Positions 1 through 9,251 of a stretch of 39,218 nucleotides of DNA are shown piece by piece (position 1 is the first letter of the stretch; each line of letters starts with the position of its first letter). The notes below the pieces were generated by a model. It was not told the origin of the DNA. It saw nothing but the letters and a program-made list of their open reading frames with translations, and searched no databases. Position numbers and translations under genes: made by a program. Source of the stretch: an uncultured Pelagibacteraceae bacterium. GTDB taxonomy: Bacteria; Pseudomonadota; Alphaproteobacteria; Pelagibacterales; Pelagibacteraceae. The stretch spans positions 1 to 39,218 of the forward strand of contig CACHTK010000008.1 of assembly GCA_902582765.1 (NCBI GenBank). Reading direction: 5' to 3'.

Positions 1-1
1 A

Positions 2-163
<162 letters not shown>

Positions 164-166
164 ATT

Positions 167-643
167 ATGGAAAAAGAACCAATCACAGTTAGAGGTTTGG
201 AAAAATTAAAAAAAGAATTAATTTTCTTAAAAGAGAAAAAAAGACCAGAGATAGTTGCAGCTATAGCCGAAGCAAGATCACATGGGGACCTTAAAGAAAA
301 TGCTGAATATCATGCTGCAAAAGAACAACAATCTCACAATGAGGGAAGAGTTCAAGAAGTTGAGGATTTAATTGCTAGAGCAAATGTTATTGATGTTTCT
401 AAATTAGATAACGATGGAAAAGTTATATTTGGTTCAACAATAATGCTACAAAATTTAGATACTGATGAAAGTGTGAAATATAAAATTGTTGGAAAAGATG
501 AGGCAGATTTAAAAGAAAAACTAATATATTTTAAATCGCCAATTGGTATGGGTCTGATTGGTAAAAATAAGGGAGATTTAGTTGAAATTAAAACTCCTGC
601 AGGTGTAAAAAATTTTGAAATAAAAGACGTTAAATATATTTAA
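167..643 (+). CDS. greA: transcription elongation factor GreA
   Basis: 158 aa; [46 protein letters not shown] motif typical of GreA. Confidence 0.95.
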   Translation: MEKEPITVRGLEKLKKELIFLKEKKRPEIVAAIAEARSHGDLKENAEYHAAKEQQSHNEGRVQEVEDLIARANVIDVSKLDNDGKVIFGSTIMLQNLDTDESVKYKIVGKDEADLKEKLIYFKSPIGMGLIGKNKGDLVEIKTPAGVKNFEIKDVKYI

Positions 644-1914
644 TTTCTAAATACGTTATCAATTTCCTTATTACTTATTTTAAAGCTATTATTTAACCAC
701 ATTTCCTCAAGTAATCTAATTTTTTGTCCAAATTCTTTACCTTCTTTTAATTTGTATTTTTCAAGTAAATCCTGAGCTTTTAATGGAAAAATAGGTTTCT
801 CAAGCTGTTCAAAATATTTTTTTAATTCAATTAGTTTTTTTGGTGCTGTCTTAGAGTTAAAAATTTTTAAATCTAATAAATCAATAACATATGATTTATT
901 ATAAAAATAAAAAATTCTTTGAAGATTTTTCTTATTAAAGTAATCTTTTTCAGAAAATAATTCATGATTTTCAATAAGAAACTTTACTCTTTTTTTATCT
1001 TCATTTGATAAATTATACTTAAATAAGAAATAATTGGCATTATCAGTTTCATCTATAATTAAGTAAGAAATTAAAAAAATAAATGTTTTTTTGTAAAATA
1101 TATTTTTTGAGTATTCATTTATTTTTTCTAAATTATTAAGATTAACAAGTTGAGGAAAAATTGTTGTTAAAATTTCTAATGAAAAAGAATCTTTTGATAA
1201 TTGTAAAAAATTTTTAGATAAAATAATTTTTTTTAATTCGCTCATTAATCTTTCTTTTGAAAGATTAGCTACACCAGCAATGTTTTGCTTGATTGATTTT
1301 TTAACTGATGAATTGTGGGTATGATTACTATAACTTATAAAGAATCTAATATATCTCAAAATTCTTAAATAATCTTCCTGAATTCTTTTATCTGCATTAC
1401 CTATAAATATTACCCTACCCTCTTCTAAATGTTTGACGCCTCCATTGGGATCAAACAAATTGCCATCTTTATCAGCATAAATAGAATTAATGGTGAAATC
1501 TCTTCTTGATGAGTCTTTTAACCAGTCTGTTGTATATTTAACTTTTGCATGTCTTCCGTCGGTATCTACATCTTCTCTTAGAGATGTAATCTCAAAATTT
1601 TTTTGACCTATATTTGCAGTGATAGTCCCATGTTTTATGCCAGTTTCAAAGAATTTAATGCTGTTTAATTGCAAACACTCTTTAATTTGATTTGGATTTA
1701 GATTTACAGCTAGATCAATATCATCTACATCTTCCTGATTTAAAATTTTTCTAACACATCCACCTACATATCTAAGTTCGCTAGTATTATTAAAATTTGA
1801 TATAGCTTCAAAAAGTTTTGAAACTTCTGTGTTATTATATATGCTTAAAAAAGAGCTATCTTTTTGTGTATGTTTTATGTTTGTTTTAAAAATTTTTCTA
1901 AAAAAATTATACAT
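640..1914 (-). CDS. cca: CCA tRNA nucleotidyltransferase / poly(A) polymerase family protein
   Basis: 424 aa; [55 protein letters not shown] motifs of class II nucleotidyltransferases. Confidence 0.9.
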   Translation of the reverse strand: MYNFFRKIFKTNIKHTQKDSSFLSIYNNTEVSKLFEAISNFNNTSELRYVGGCVRKILNQEDVDDIDLAVNLNPNQIKECLQLNSIKFFETGIKHGTITANIGQKNFEITSLREDVDTDGRHAKVKYTTDWLKDSSRRDFTINSIYADKDGNLFDPNGGVKHLEEGRVIFIGNADKRIQEDYLRILRYIRFFISYSNHTHNSSVKKSIKQNIAGVANLSKERLMSELKKIILSKNFLQLSKDSFSLEILTTIFPQLVNLNNLEKINEYSKNIFYKKTFIFLISYLIIDETDNANYFLFKYNLSNEDKKRVKFLIENHELFSEKDYFNKKNLQRIFYFYNKSYVIDLLDLKIFNSKTAPKKLIELKKYFEQLEKPIFPLKAQDLLEKYKLKEGKEFGQKIRLLEEMWLNNSFKISNKEIDNVFRN

Positions 1915-1917
1915 AAG

Positions 1918-1991
1918 TGGCTGGGGTGCTAGGATTCGAACCTAGGATGGCGGTACCAAAAACCGCTGCCTTACCACTTGGCTACACCCCA
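1918..1991 (-). tRNA. tRNA-Gln (anticodon TTG), CCA encoded
   Basis: Reverse complement TGGGGTGTAGCCAAGTGGTAAGGCAGCGGTTTTTGGTACCGCCATCCTAGGTTCGAATCCTAGCACCCCAGCCA: 7-bp acceptor stem, GCGGT/ACCGC anticodon stem with loop TTTTGGT, T-loop GGTTCGAATCC, encoded 3' CCA. Confidence 0.97.
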
Positions 1992-2023
1992 AAATTAATT
2001 TCATATATCACAAAAAAAAAGCT

Positions 2024-2872
2024 TTATATAGTTTTTGATAAATTACACCAATAGTTTTTATAATTTTTTCTTAATAATTTCTTTGCGTTTAGTGCGGCTT
2101 TTTTGGACTTAAAATACCCAACGATTGTTGAACCAGATCCTGTCATTCTTACATATGAATTTTTATCAATATTTAAAAAATAATCTCTAAGTTTCTGAAG
2201 TCTAGGATATTTTTTTGTAGATATGATCTCTAAATCATTTTTTAACTTTGACATTAAATTAAAGTCAATATTTTTTGACCTTATTTTTGATAATTGTGGT
2301 TTTGAGTAGTGTCTAACTCGTTTAAAAATACTTTTTGTCGAACAGCCAAAATTTGGCTTAACCATTAAAGTAAAAATTTTCAAATTTTTTTTAATTTTTG
2401 TAGTTTTTTTTTTAAAAGAAATAATTAAATTTTTTTGATCAATACCTAAGATTACATCCGACCCTATTTTTGAACATAAATCATATCTCTCTTTTAACGT
2501 TAAATTAATTTTATTTTTTTTTTCAAAGTAATTAATTAAAGAGGCCGCGTTCATTGAGCCTCCACCAAGTCCAGCTTCTTGGGGAATATTTTTTTTTATT
2601 AAAATTGAATATTTATTATTTTTTAATTTTTTTTTTTTATCTAGAATATTTAGCAAATTACTAACGGTATTTATTTTTGGCACTTTATTAGAGAAATCTC
2701 CTGAAAATTTTACTATGTGATTTTTATTATTTGTTCTTTTTATAAAAATTTGATCATGTAAGTCGACAAAAGCAACTAGAGTTTCTAAATCATGAAGTTT
2801 TGATTTTCGTTTTCCTAGCACGTTGAGAGATAAATTAACTTTTGCGTGTGACTTAATCTTTTCAAATCTCAT
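2024..2872 (-). CDS. ispE: 4-diphosphocytidyl-2-C-methyl-D-erythritol kinase
   Basis: 282 aa GHMP kinase; KSHAKVNLSLNVLGKR, IPQEAGLGGGSMNAASLI, RMTGSGSTIVGYF. Confidence 0.93.
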   Translation of the reverse strand: MRFEKIKSHAKVNLSLNVLGKRKSKLHDLETLVAFVDLHDQIFIKRTNNKNHIVKFSGDFSNKVPKINTVSNLLNILDKKKKLKNNKYSILIKKNIPQEAGLGGGSMNAASLINYFEKKNKINLTLKERYDLCSKIGSDVILGIDQKNLIISFKKKTTKIKKNLKIFTLMVKPNFGCSTKSIFKRVRHYSKPQLSKIRSKNIDFNLMSKLKNDLEIISTKKYPRLQKLRDYFLNIDKNSYVRMTGSGSTIVGYFKSKKAALNAKKLLRKNYKNYWCNLSKTI

Positions 2873-2875
2873 TAA

Positions 2876-4549
2876 TTATGATTTTTTTAAACCTTCTAAT
2901 AACTTAGATTTTATTTTTGATTTCATTTTATCTTCTGTTTCCTCAAGCTCTAGAACAGCCCGCCAATAATAATTTGCTTGTAATTTTTTATTTAGTTTCC
3001 AAAGAACATCACCATAATGATCGTTAACAATTGGATCATCTGGCATAAGCTGCAAGGCTCTTTTTAAATATTTTTCAGCATTGATATAATCACCTATTAA
3101 ATAATATCCCCAACCAACAGAATCTGTTATGTATGGATCGTCCTTTTTTTGTTTGTAGGCTGACTGTATCATTTCTATTGCTTCATCTATTTTGTGGTTT
3201 CTCTCTAGCCAACTATAAGCAAGATAATTCATAGTATATGGTTCATTTGGATATATTTTTAAACTCTCCAACATATCTTTGTCCGCTTTTTCATAATTTC
3301 CCATCCTTTCATAGCTGCTACCTCTTCTGTAAAGAATCCTGGAGAGTGCATAAGAATTCTTTTCAACCTTTTTCATTAATTCGGTGTAATATTCGATAGC
3401 AATTTCATAATTTTCAAAACCTTTATTAATGTTTGCATAGTCATAAAGGATTTTTAAAGTTGGAGACTTTATAGAATTGAAATGCTTCTTAATATAAATT
3501 GCAGCTTCTTCTTCTGAATTATCTTCAGATAGTATTCTCCCAATCTTTTTTGTTTTATACCAAAAGTATAATTTATCTTTTTTTTTGAAATCTTCTAAAA
3601 TTTTATTAGCTTGATAATTATTCTTATTTAAGTAATAATTTTCAGCAAGCAAAGTCCGGTTAAAATAAAATTTAGGATTTAAGTATTCTGATATTCTTAA
3701 ATAAAAATTTGACTGATCAAAAATATTTTGCGTGGAAAATAAATTAGATACTAAATAAAAAATCTCAGCCAAAATATCATTTTCATTTTTGCAAGAGAAA
3801 TGAGTTTTAAATTTTTTATAATCTTCATTATCAATCCAATCTTTGATTTGATGTAATAATATACTATCTCCTAAAGGTTCAATTCTTTTTGATACTTCAT
3901 TTACTTTTTTAAGTTCTTTATTCTCAATTAGATTTGCAAAATAAAAATACATATATCTCGAATAATCTCCATCAGAACTATTTAATAACCTTTCAAAATA
4001 TGAATTTGTTTCTTGAGAGTTTAAATAACAATTCTGAAAAGCAGTTGAAATTAAACTTAATGATCCATATTTATTATCTTCAATAGCCTCTTTTTTTATA
4101 AACAGATAATTAAAATCTTTTAAAATTTTGTAAATTACGTATTCGTAAGTTCCATCATCTTTGTCCATTTGAAATTCTTTGATTCTTTTATTGGCTTGTT
4201 TAAAATCTTTTTTCTTAAAGCTATCAACTAAGAGGAGAAGGTTAAGCTCAAAGGTATTTGAATTAATATCATTTTTTGAAATTTTTATTTGGTCTATTCC
4301 TTTTTTAACTTGTCCATTTAAAACTAGTGAAAATACATACTTTTTTAAAAAATTATCATGTTTTTGGATAAGAAATTTAGATGAATTAAAATAATCAAGT
4401 GCTGCCTCATTTTTTTGATTACCTGATGAAACTAAAGCAGAAAAATAATTAGAGAGATACTTTTGATTGAATTTATTATCTTCAGAAGTACTTGAATATG
4501 TACTGGTCTGCAGTGCTAAAAATGATAAAATTACTAATAAAATTTTCAT
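2876..4549 (-). CDS. tetratricopeptide repeat protein, probably exported
   Basis: ORF track gives start at 4576; internal Met at 4549 (MKILLVILSFLALQTSTYSS) gives a signal peptide; C-terminal TPRs (RRGSSYERMGNYEKADKDMLESLKIYPNEPYTMNYLAY...). Confidence 0.85.
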   Translation of the reverse strand: MKILLVILSFLALQTSTYSSTSEDNKFNQKYLSNYFSALVSSGNQKNEAALDYFNSSKFLIQKHDNFLKKYVFSLVLNGQVKKGIDQIKISKNDINSNTFELNLLLLVDSFKKKDFKQANKRIKEFQMDKDDGTYEYVIYKILKDFNYLFIKKEAIEDNKYGSLSLISTAFQNCYLNSQETNSYFERLLNSSDGDYSRYMYFYFANLIENKELKKVNEVSKRIEPLGDSILLHQIKDWIDNEDYKKFKTHFSCKNENDILAEIFYLVSNLFSTQNIFDQSNFYLRISEYLNPKFYFNRTLLAENYYLNKNNYQANKILEDFKKKDKLYFWYKTKKIGRILSEDNSEEEAAIYIKKHFNSIKSPTLKILYDYANINKGFENYEIAIEYYTELMKKVEKNSYALSRILYRRGSSYERMGNYEKADKDMLESLKIYPNEPYTMNYLAYSWLERNHKIDEAIEMIQSAYKQKKDDPYITDSVGWGYYLIGDYINAEKYLKRALQLMPDDPIVNDHYGDVLWKLNKKLQANYYWRAVLELEETEDKMKSKIKSKLLEGLKKS

Positions 4550-4559
4550 ATTTAAATTT

Positions 4560-5264
4560 ATGACTTTAAATCTCAAAAATCAAAATGACATATTAAACCC
4601 TGAAAATCTTAACTCAAATGAAATTGAATATATATTTAACGATAAGCCAATTAACAGACTTAAAACTAAACCACAGCTAGAAGATAAAAAAAAACTTCTT
4701 TTAGAATTAAAGAATGAAATCGAAAATATAGATAATTGTGAACTGAAGAATAATGCTACGCAACTAGTATTTGCTGATGGGAACTGCGAAAGTAAAATTA
4801 TGATAATCGGTGAAGGTCCAGGCCAAAAAGAAGACGAGCAAGGGAAGCCATTTGTAGGAGACGCTGGGGTATTATTGAATAAAATGTTAGATGCTATTCA
4901 AATAAAAAGAAATAATATCTATATTACTAATGTAGTTAACTATCGACCACCAAATAACAGAAAGCCTGAACCTTCAGAAATTAATAGATATTCAAATTTT
5001 CTTCGAAAACATATTTCAATTATTGATCCTAAAATTTTAATTCTGATGGGTAGTACAGCCATGGAATCACTTTTTGGATCTAAGATAAAAATTTCAAAAG
5101 AAAGAGGTGTTTGGAAAGATTTAATCATTCATAATAAAACATACTTGACAATGATCACATTTCACCCAGCATATTTATTAAGGCAAGCTGAACAAAAAAA
5201 ATATTCTTGGGCTGATTTAAAACAAATCAGGAAGAAAATTGATGAATTAAGAATATCAGCCTAA
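4560..5264 (+). CDS. uracil-DNA glycosylase, family 4-like
   Basis: MIIGEGPGQKEDEQGKPFVGDAGVLLNKML, NVVNYRPPNNRKPEPSE and TFHPAYLLRQ motifs; Met at 4560 is the likelier start (ORF track starts 4467). Confidence 0.88.
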   Translation: MTLNLKNQNDILNPENLNSNEIEYIFNDKPINRLKTKPQLEDKKKLLLELKNEIENIDNCELKNNATQLVFADGNCESKIMIIGEGPGQKEDEQGKPFVGDAGVLLNKMLDAIQIKRNNIYITNVVNYRPPNNRKPEPSEINRYSNFLRKHISIIDPKILILMGSTAMESLFGSKIKISKERGVWKDLIIHNKTYLTMITFHPAYLLRQAEQKKYSWADLKQIRKKIDELRISA

Positions 5265-5271
5265 TTTTACG

Positions 5272-5406
5272 ATGATAGAAATACATAAAAAATATATAAA
5301 TTGGTGGAGAGAAAAACTTAATCTTTCAAATTATGGATTATTATGGATTACTTTTATTAAAGGTTTGATAATTGGAGTACTTTTATATCATTTTTTTATT
5401 ACTTAA
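5272..5406 (+). CDS. short hypothetical membrane protein (44 aa), below the ORF-track length cut-off
   Basis: ATG at 5272 translates MIEIHKKYINWWREKLNLSNYGLLWITFIKGLIIGVLLYHFFIT*; TAA overlaps rnhB ATG (TAATG); hydrophobic C-terminal helix. Confidence 0.6.
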   Translation: MIEIHKKYINWWREKLNLSNYGLLWITFIKGLIIGVLLYHFFIT

Positions 5407-5984
5407 TGAGAAAAATTATAGCTGGAGTTGATGAAGTTGGTAGAGGAAGTTTAATTGGTCCAGTGTATGCTGCAGCTGTTATTCTTAAAAAAAATATTAG
5501 AAAGAAAGAGATCAAAGATTCAAAGAAGTTAACTAAAATTGAGAGAGAAAAATTAGCAAAATTTATAAAAAAAAATTCTACTTGGGCAATAGGATCTGCC
5601 TCAGTTAAGGAAATAGAAAAACTAAATATTTTAAGTGCTAGTCTATTAGCCATGAAGAGAGCTATAAAAAAACTAAAAGTTAAACCTAATTTAGTACTTA
5701 TTGATGGGAATAAATCACCAGAATTAAGTAATTATCTTATTAAAACAATAATTAAAGGAGACCAAAAAATTAAAGAAATATCAGCAGCATCAATAATTGC
5801 AAAAGTTTCAAGGGATAAACTGATGCTCAAAATGTCAGAAAGTTTTAAAAAATATAAATGGGATTCAAATGCTGGTTATGGAACTAGAGATCACATTAAT
5901 GCTATTAGAAAATATGGAGTAACTAGATTTCATCGAAAAACATTCAATCCAATACACAACATATTGAGTCACAGAAAAAAATAG
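5406..5984 (+). CDS. rnhB: ribonuclease HII
   Basis: 192 aa; IAGVDEVGRGSLIGPVYAAAVIL, DSKKLT, SIIAKVSRDKLM, NAGYGT. Confidence 0.95.
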   Translation: MRKIIAGVDEVGRGSLIGPVYAAAVILKKNIRKKEIKDSKKLTKIEREKLAKFIKKNSTWAIGSASVKEIEKLNILSASLLAMKRAIKKLKVKPNLVLIDGNKSPELSNYLIKTIIKGDQKIKEISAASIIAKVSRDKLMLKMSESFKKYKWDSNAGYGTRDHINAIRKYGVTRFHRKTFNPIHNILSHRKK

Positions 5985-5993
5985 TAACAAGTA

Positions 5994-6042
5994 GACTCAA
6001 AATAATTCAATCTCAGGTTGACGGAGACTCTACTCTAGAGTC
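5994..6042. promoter_or_regulatory. GANTC cluster with inverted repeat AGACTCTA-CTC-TAGAGTCT upstream of the ccrM-like gene
   Basis: GANTC at 5994-5998, 6026-6030, 6038-6042 (plus 5966-5970 in the 3' end of rnhB); perfect 8-bp arms 6025-6032 / 6036-6043 with 3-nt spacer. Confidence 0.6.
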
Positions 6043-6059
6043 TAATTAATAATTAAAAA

Positions 6060-7133
6060 ATGAGTAATCAAACTTTAAAAAACAAAATTATTAACGGAGA
6101 TAGTTTAGAGGAATTAAAAAAAATTCCTGATGAAACTTTTGATCTTATTTTTGCTGATCCCCCTTACAACCTTCAATTAAAAAAAGAATTAAGTAGACCG
6201 GATACATCTAAAGTAGATGCTGTAGACGATAAATGGGATCAATTTGAAAGTTTTAAAAGTTATGATGAATTTACTTTTAATTGGTTAAAAGAATGTAAGA
6301 GAATTTTAAAAAAGAATGGATCGATTTGGGTAATAGGTAGTTATCACAATATTTTTAGAGTGGGTGCTACAATCCAAGATTTAGGTTTTTGGATACTAAA
6401 CGATGTAATTTGGAATAAAAATAATCCAATGCCAAATTTTAAGGGAACAAGGTTTACTAACGCACATGAAACACTTATCTGGGCATCAAAAAATGAGGGG
6501 TCGAAATACACTTTCAATTATCAATCATTAAAATGCTTAAATGATGACCTCCAAATGAGATCTACATGGAACCTTCCAATCTGTAATGGCAAAGAAAGAT
6601 TAAAAAACAATGGAAAAAAAGTCCATTCTACTCAAAAACCAGAAGCGTTACTCCATAGAATAATATTAGCCTCATCAAATAAAAATGATTTTATTTTAGA
6701 TCCATTTTTAGGATCAGGTACCACGGCTGTTGTTTCTAAAAAATTAGGTAGAAAATATTTTGGAATTGAAAAGGAAAAAAATTATTTTGATGCTACAAGA
6801 AAAAGATTAAACAATACAGATATTATAAAAGATGAATATCTAGATACACTTCAAAATAATAGATCAAAACCAAGAATTCCTTTTGGATCATTAGTTGAAA
6901 TGGGCTTAATTAAACCTGGAACAGAAATTTATGATCAAAAGAAAAAAGTAAATGCTAAAATTATGGTGGATGGAAGTATCAAATATCAACAATCAGAGGG
7001 TTCAATCCATAAAGTTGCAGCAAAAATTATTGGTGCAGAAAGTTGTAACGGATGGACATTTTGGCATTATAAATCTGGAAATTCTTTAAAGCCAATTGAT
7101 GATTTGAGACAAAGATTAAGGCCTGCAAATTAA
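6060..7133 (+). CDS. ccrM: CcrM-type adenine-N6 DNA methyltransferase (predicted GANTC specificity)
   Basis: 357 aa; beta-class order with DPPYNLQL before DPFLGSGTTAVVSKKLGRKYFGIE; C-terminal extension IPFGSLVEMGLIKPGTEIYD...GWTFWHYK as in CcrM. Confidence 0.93.
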   Translation: MSNQTLKNKIINGDSLEELKKIPDETFDLIFADPPYNLQLKKELSRPDTSKVDAVDDKWDQFESFKSYDEFTFNWLKECKRILKKNGSIWVIGSYHNIFRVGATIQDLGFWILNDVIWNKNNPMPNFKGTRFTNAHETLIWASKNEGSKYTFNYQSLKCLNDDLQMRSTWNLPICNGKERLKNNGKKVHSTQKPEALLHRIILASSNKNDFILDPFLGSGTTAVVSKKLGRKYFGIEKEKNYFDATRKRLNNTDIIKDEYLDTLQNNRSKPRIPFGSLVEMGLIKPGTEIYDQKKKVNAKIMVDGSIKYQQSEGSIHKVAAKIIGAESCNGWTFWHYKSGNSLKPIDDLRQRLRPAN

Positions 7134-8260
7134 GCTCTGTAAATTTTGCCCAAATAATTTTCGAGAAATTTTTTATTTTTTGAGAGATATTTCAAAATTT
7201 TATTTCTAATAAAAATATTGATGGGATTTGATAAGTGAAATGTAAAATGGTTTAATTTTGATTTATTATTTATAGAAGAAATACTACGAATCCTCTCTTG
7301 ATAGATTTCATTTGTACCACTAAGAATACTTTTAAATATATCGTTTGCAGTTTCAATGCTTTGGGAAGCTCCTTGAGCAAATGATGGAGGGAATGTAAAT
7401 AAAGCATCGCCTGACAAAAATATATTTTTTTTATTTAGACTTGGTAAGTCGTTGCTAACGTGAACAGGAAATGATTTCAATTCACTTAAATTTTTGGAGC
7501 TTATTTGTGATGTTTTTTGTAAATCTGATACTAACGATGCTAAAAATTCTTCAGATTTGAATAAATCATGATTTTGCAATTCATCTGAGGATAATTTTTT
7601 TTTTATAATAGCTACAAAATTGTATTCATTATTTTGATTTACTGGGTAGATCACATAGTGACTATTTGATCCCATATATATTGAAATATCACTACCATAA
7701 TCACCATTTAATTTACCTCGCAGTGCAACATTAAGATTATATTTTGGATATATGCTTTCATTAAAAATTAGTGACCTCGTTTTTGAAAAAATACCGTCCG
7801 AAATAATTAAGTAATCGAATTCTTCATTTTTATTATCTTCAAAAGAAATTCTGATTCCATTAGAATTATCTACTTTTGTTATATTTGAATTAAATTTTAT
7901 TTTTTCTTGTGGGATGTTTTGAAATAAGAATTTTAATAATGTTGATCTTTTTAAGGTAGTGTATCTATTTAATGAATCATTAAATTGTGTAAGGTCTATA
8001 TCGCAAATTTTTTTGGAATTATTTGCTTGTATGAAATTAACGTTTGAGGGAAAGCTAACTTCAGATGCAGGTAGATTTTTAAATCCTATACTATTTAATA
8101 ATTTTATACTATTTACTGATAATTGAATTCCATAACCTTCAAGGAAATTATAATTATCTTTTTTTTCAAATATCTTATATTCAAAATCTTTTTCATTATT
8201 TAAAAGATTTGCAAAATATAAGCCTGATATCCCTCCACCAATAATCGCAATTTTTTTCAT
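7130..8260 (-). CDS. FAD-dependent monooxygenase (UbiH/salicylate hydroxylase-like fold)
   Basis: N-terminal IAIIGGGISGLYFANLL Rossmann motif; FLSGDALFTFPPSFAQGASQSIETAN motif. Confidence 0.85.
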   Translation of the reverse strand: MKKIAIIGGGISGLYFANLLNNEKDFEYKIFEKKDNYNFLEGYGIQLSVNSIKLLNSIGFKNLPASEVSFPSNVNFIQANNSKKICDIDLTQFNDSLNRYTTLKRSTLLKFLFQNIPQEKIKFNSNITKVDNSNGIRISFEDNKNEEFDYLIISDGIFSKTRSLIFNESIYPKYNLNVALRGKLNGDYGSDISIYMGSNSHYVIYPVNQNNEYNFVAIIKKKLSSDELQNHDLFKSEEFLASLVSDLQKTSQISSKNLSELKSFPVHVSNDLPSLNKKNIFLSGDALFTFPPSFAQGASQSIETANDIFKSILSGTNEIYQERIRSISSINNKSKLNHFTFHLSNPINIFIRNKILKYLSKNKKFLENYLGKIYRA

Positions 8261-8264
8261 TAAT

Positions 8265-9251
8265 TTATTTGATAGTATTAAGTATTTTCTTTGTAAACGA
8301 AGGTAAAGTCCAATTGCTTAAATCTTTAACATTAATAAAAAATCCATCGCTCTTTTCTGGTAAATTATTTTTCATATTAATTGCAATTTTCATATCCATA
8401 TTTGACATTTTTATATTGATCCTTTTTCCTAAATGATTTTTAAATTTTCTCTTAGGTATCTCATTCATGGGGAATATAGGCATATCTTTTAAAAAGTTAA
8501 ATTTTCTGTTTTTTAAAAGATAGTAATTATTCTGCTTATTTTGAAAAATATTTGCTTCAAAAAACTTTTGTTTATTAAATTTATTTATTTTAATTATTTC
8601 AAAATCATTTTTTTTAAAGGATTTACAATTTGTTGAGATAGGACATTGATCACAAAGTGGGTTGGATGGTTTACAGATTAATGCACCTATTTCCATTATA
8701 GCTTGAGCATAATCACTAGCTCTAATTGTTTCTCCGAAAAAAATTTTTTTTTGGTGTAAATTTTCTTTAGAAATTTCTTTTTCTTTTTTTAAATAAAATA
8801 CTCTTTTTAAAATTCTTTCTACATTTCCATCTAAAGGAATTATTTTTTTATTGAATGCAATTGCCATAATTGCATTAGATGTATAATTCCCTATTCCAGG
8901 TAGTGATTTTAAATCATCCTCATTTTTTGGAAGCTGGCCCTTAAATTCATTTATAATTTGTTTTGCTGATTTTTTAAGATTTCTGGCTCTTGAATAATAC
9001 CCTAATCCTTCCCAACATTTCATCAATTTAGCATCTCTAACTCTTGATAAACTTTTTAAATCTGGGATTTTAGAAATGAAATTTTCAAAATATGGTATTA
9101 CAGTCTTCACTTGTGTTTGCTGCAACATAAATTCACTGACTAGCGTAAAATATTCTTTTTGAGTTCTAGAGACTTTTTTTCGCCAAGGAAGGTCTCTTTT
9201 ATTATTATCGTACCAATTCAAAATTTTATTTGGTATGTTTTGACTTGTCAT
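8265..9251 (-). CDS. mutY: A/G-specific adenine glycosylase
   Basis: NWYDNNKRDLPWR, FMLQQTQV, LPGIGNYTSNAIMAIAF, C-X6-C-X2-C-X5-C Fe-S loop (CKPSNPLCDQCPISTNC); start at 9251 fits MutY N-terminus better than 9296. Confidence 0.92.
   Translation of the reverse strand: MTSQNIPNKILNWYDNNKRDLPWRKKVSRTQKEYFTLVSEFMLQQTQVKTVIPYFENFISKIPDLKSLSRVRDAKLMKCWEGLGYYSRARNLKKSAKQIINEFKGQLPKNEDDLKSLPGIGNYTSNAIMAIAFNKKIIPLDGNVERILKRVFYLKKEKEISKENLHQKKIFFGETIRASDYAQAIMEIGALICKPSNPLCDQCPISTNCKSFKKNDFEIIKINKFNKQKFFEANIFQNKQNNYYLLKNRKFNFLKDMPIFPMNEIPKRKFKNHLGKRINIKMSNMDMKIAINMKNNLPEKSDGFFINVKDLSNWTLPSFTKKILNTIK

Noticed and set aside
4179-5653. ORF-track entries 4179-4394 (+), 4940-5128 (-), 5399-5653 (-)
   Set aside because: Antisense to well-supported TPR, UDG and rnhB genes; no recognisable protein motifs.
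6025-6043. Hairpin upstream of ccrM read as an intrinsic terminator of rnhB
   Set aside because: No T-tract follows the stem on the plus strand.
6041-6056. Possible CtrA-type site (two TTAA) upstream of ccrM
   Set aside because: The two TTAA are only 3 nt apart rather than the N7 spacing of the canonical CtrA box.
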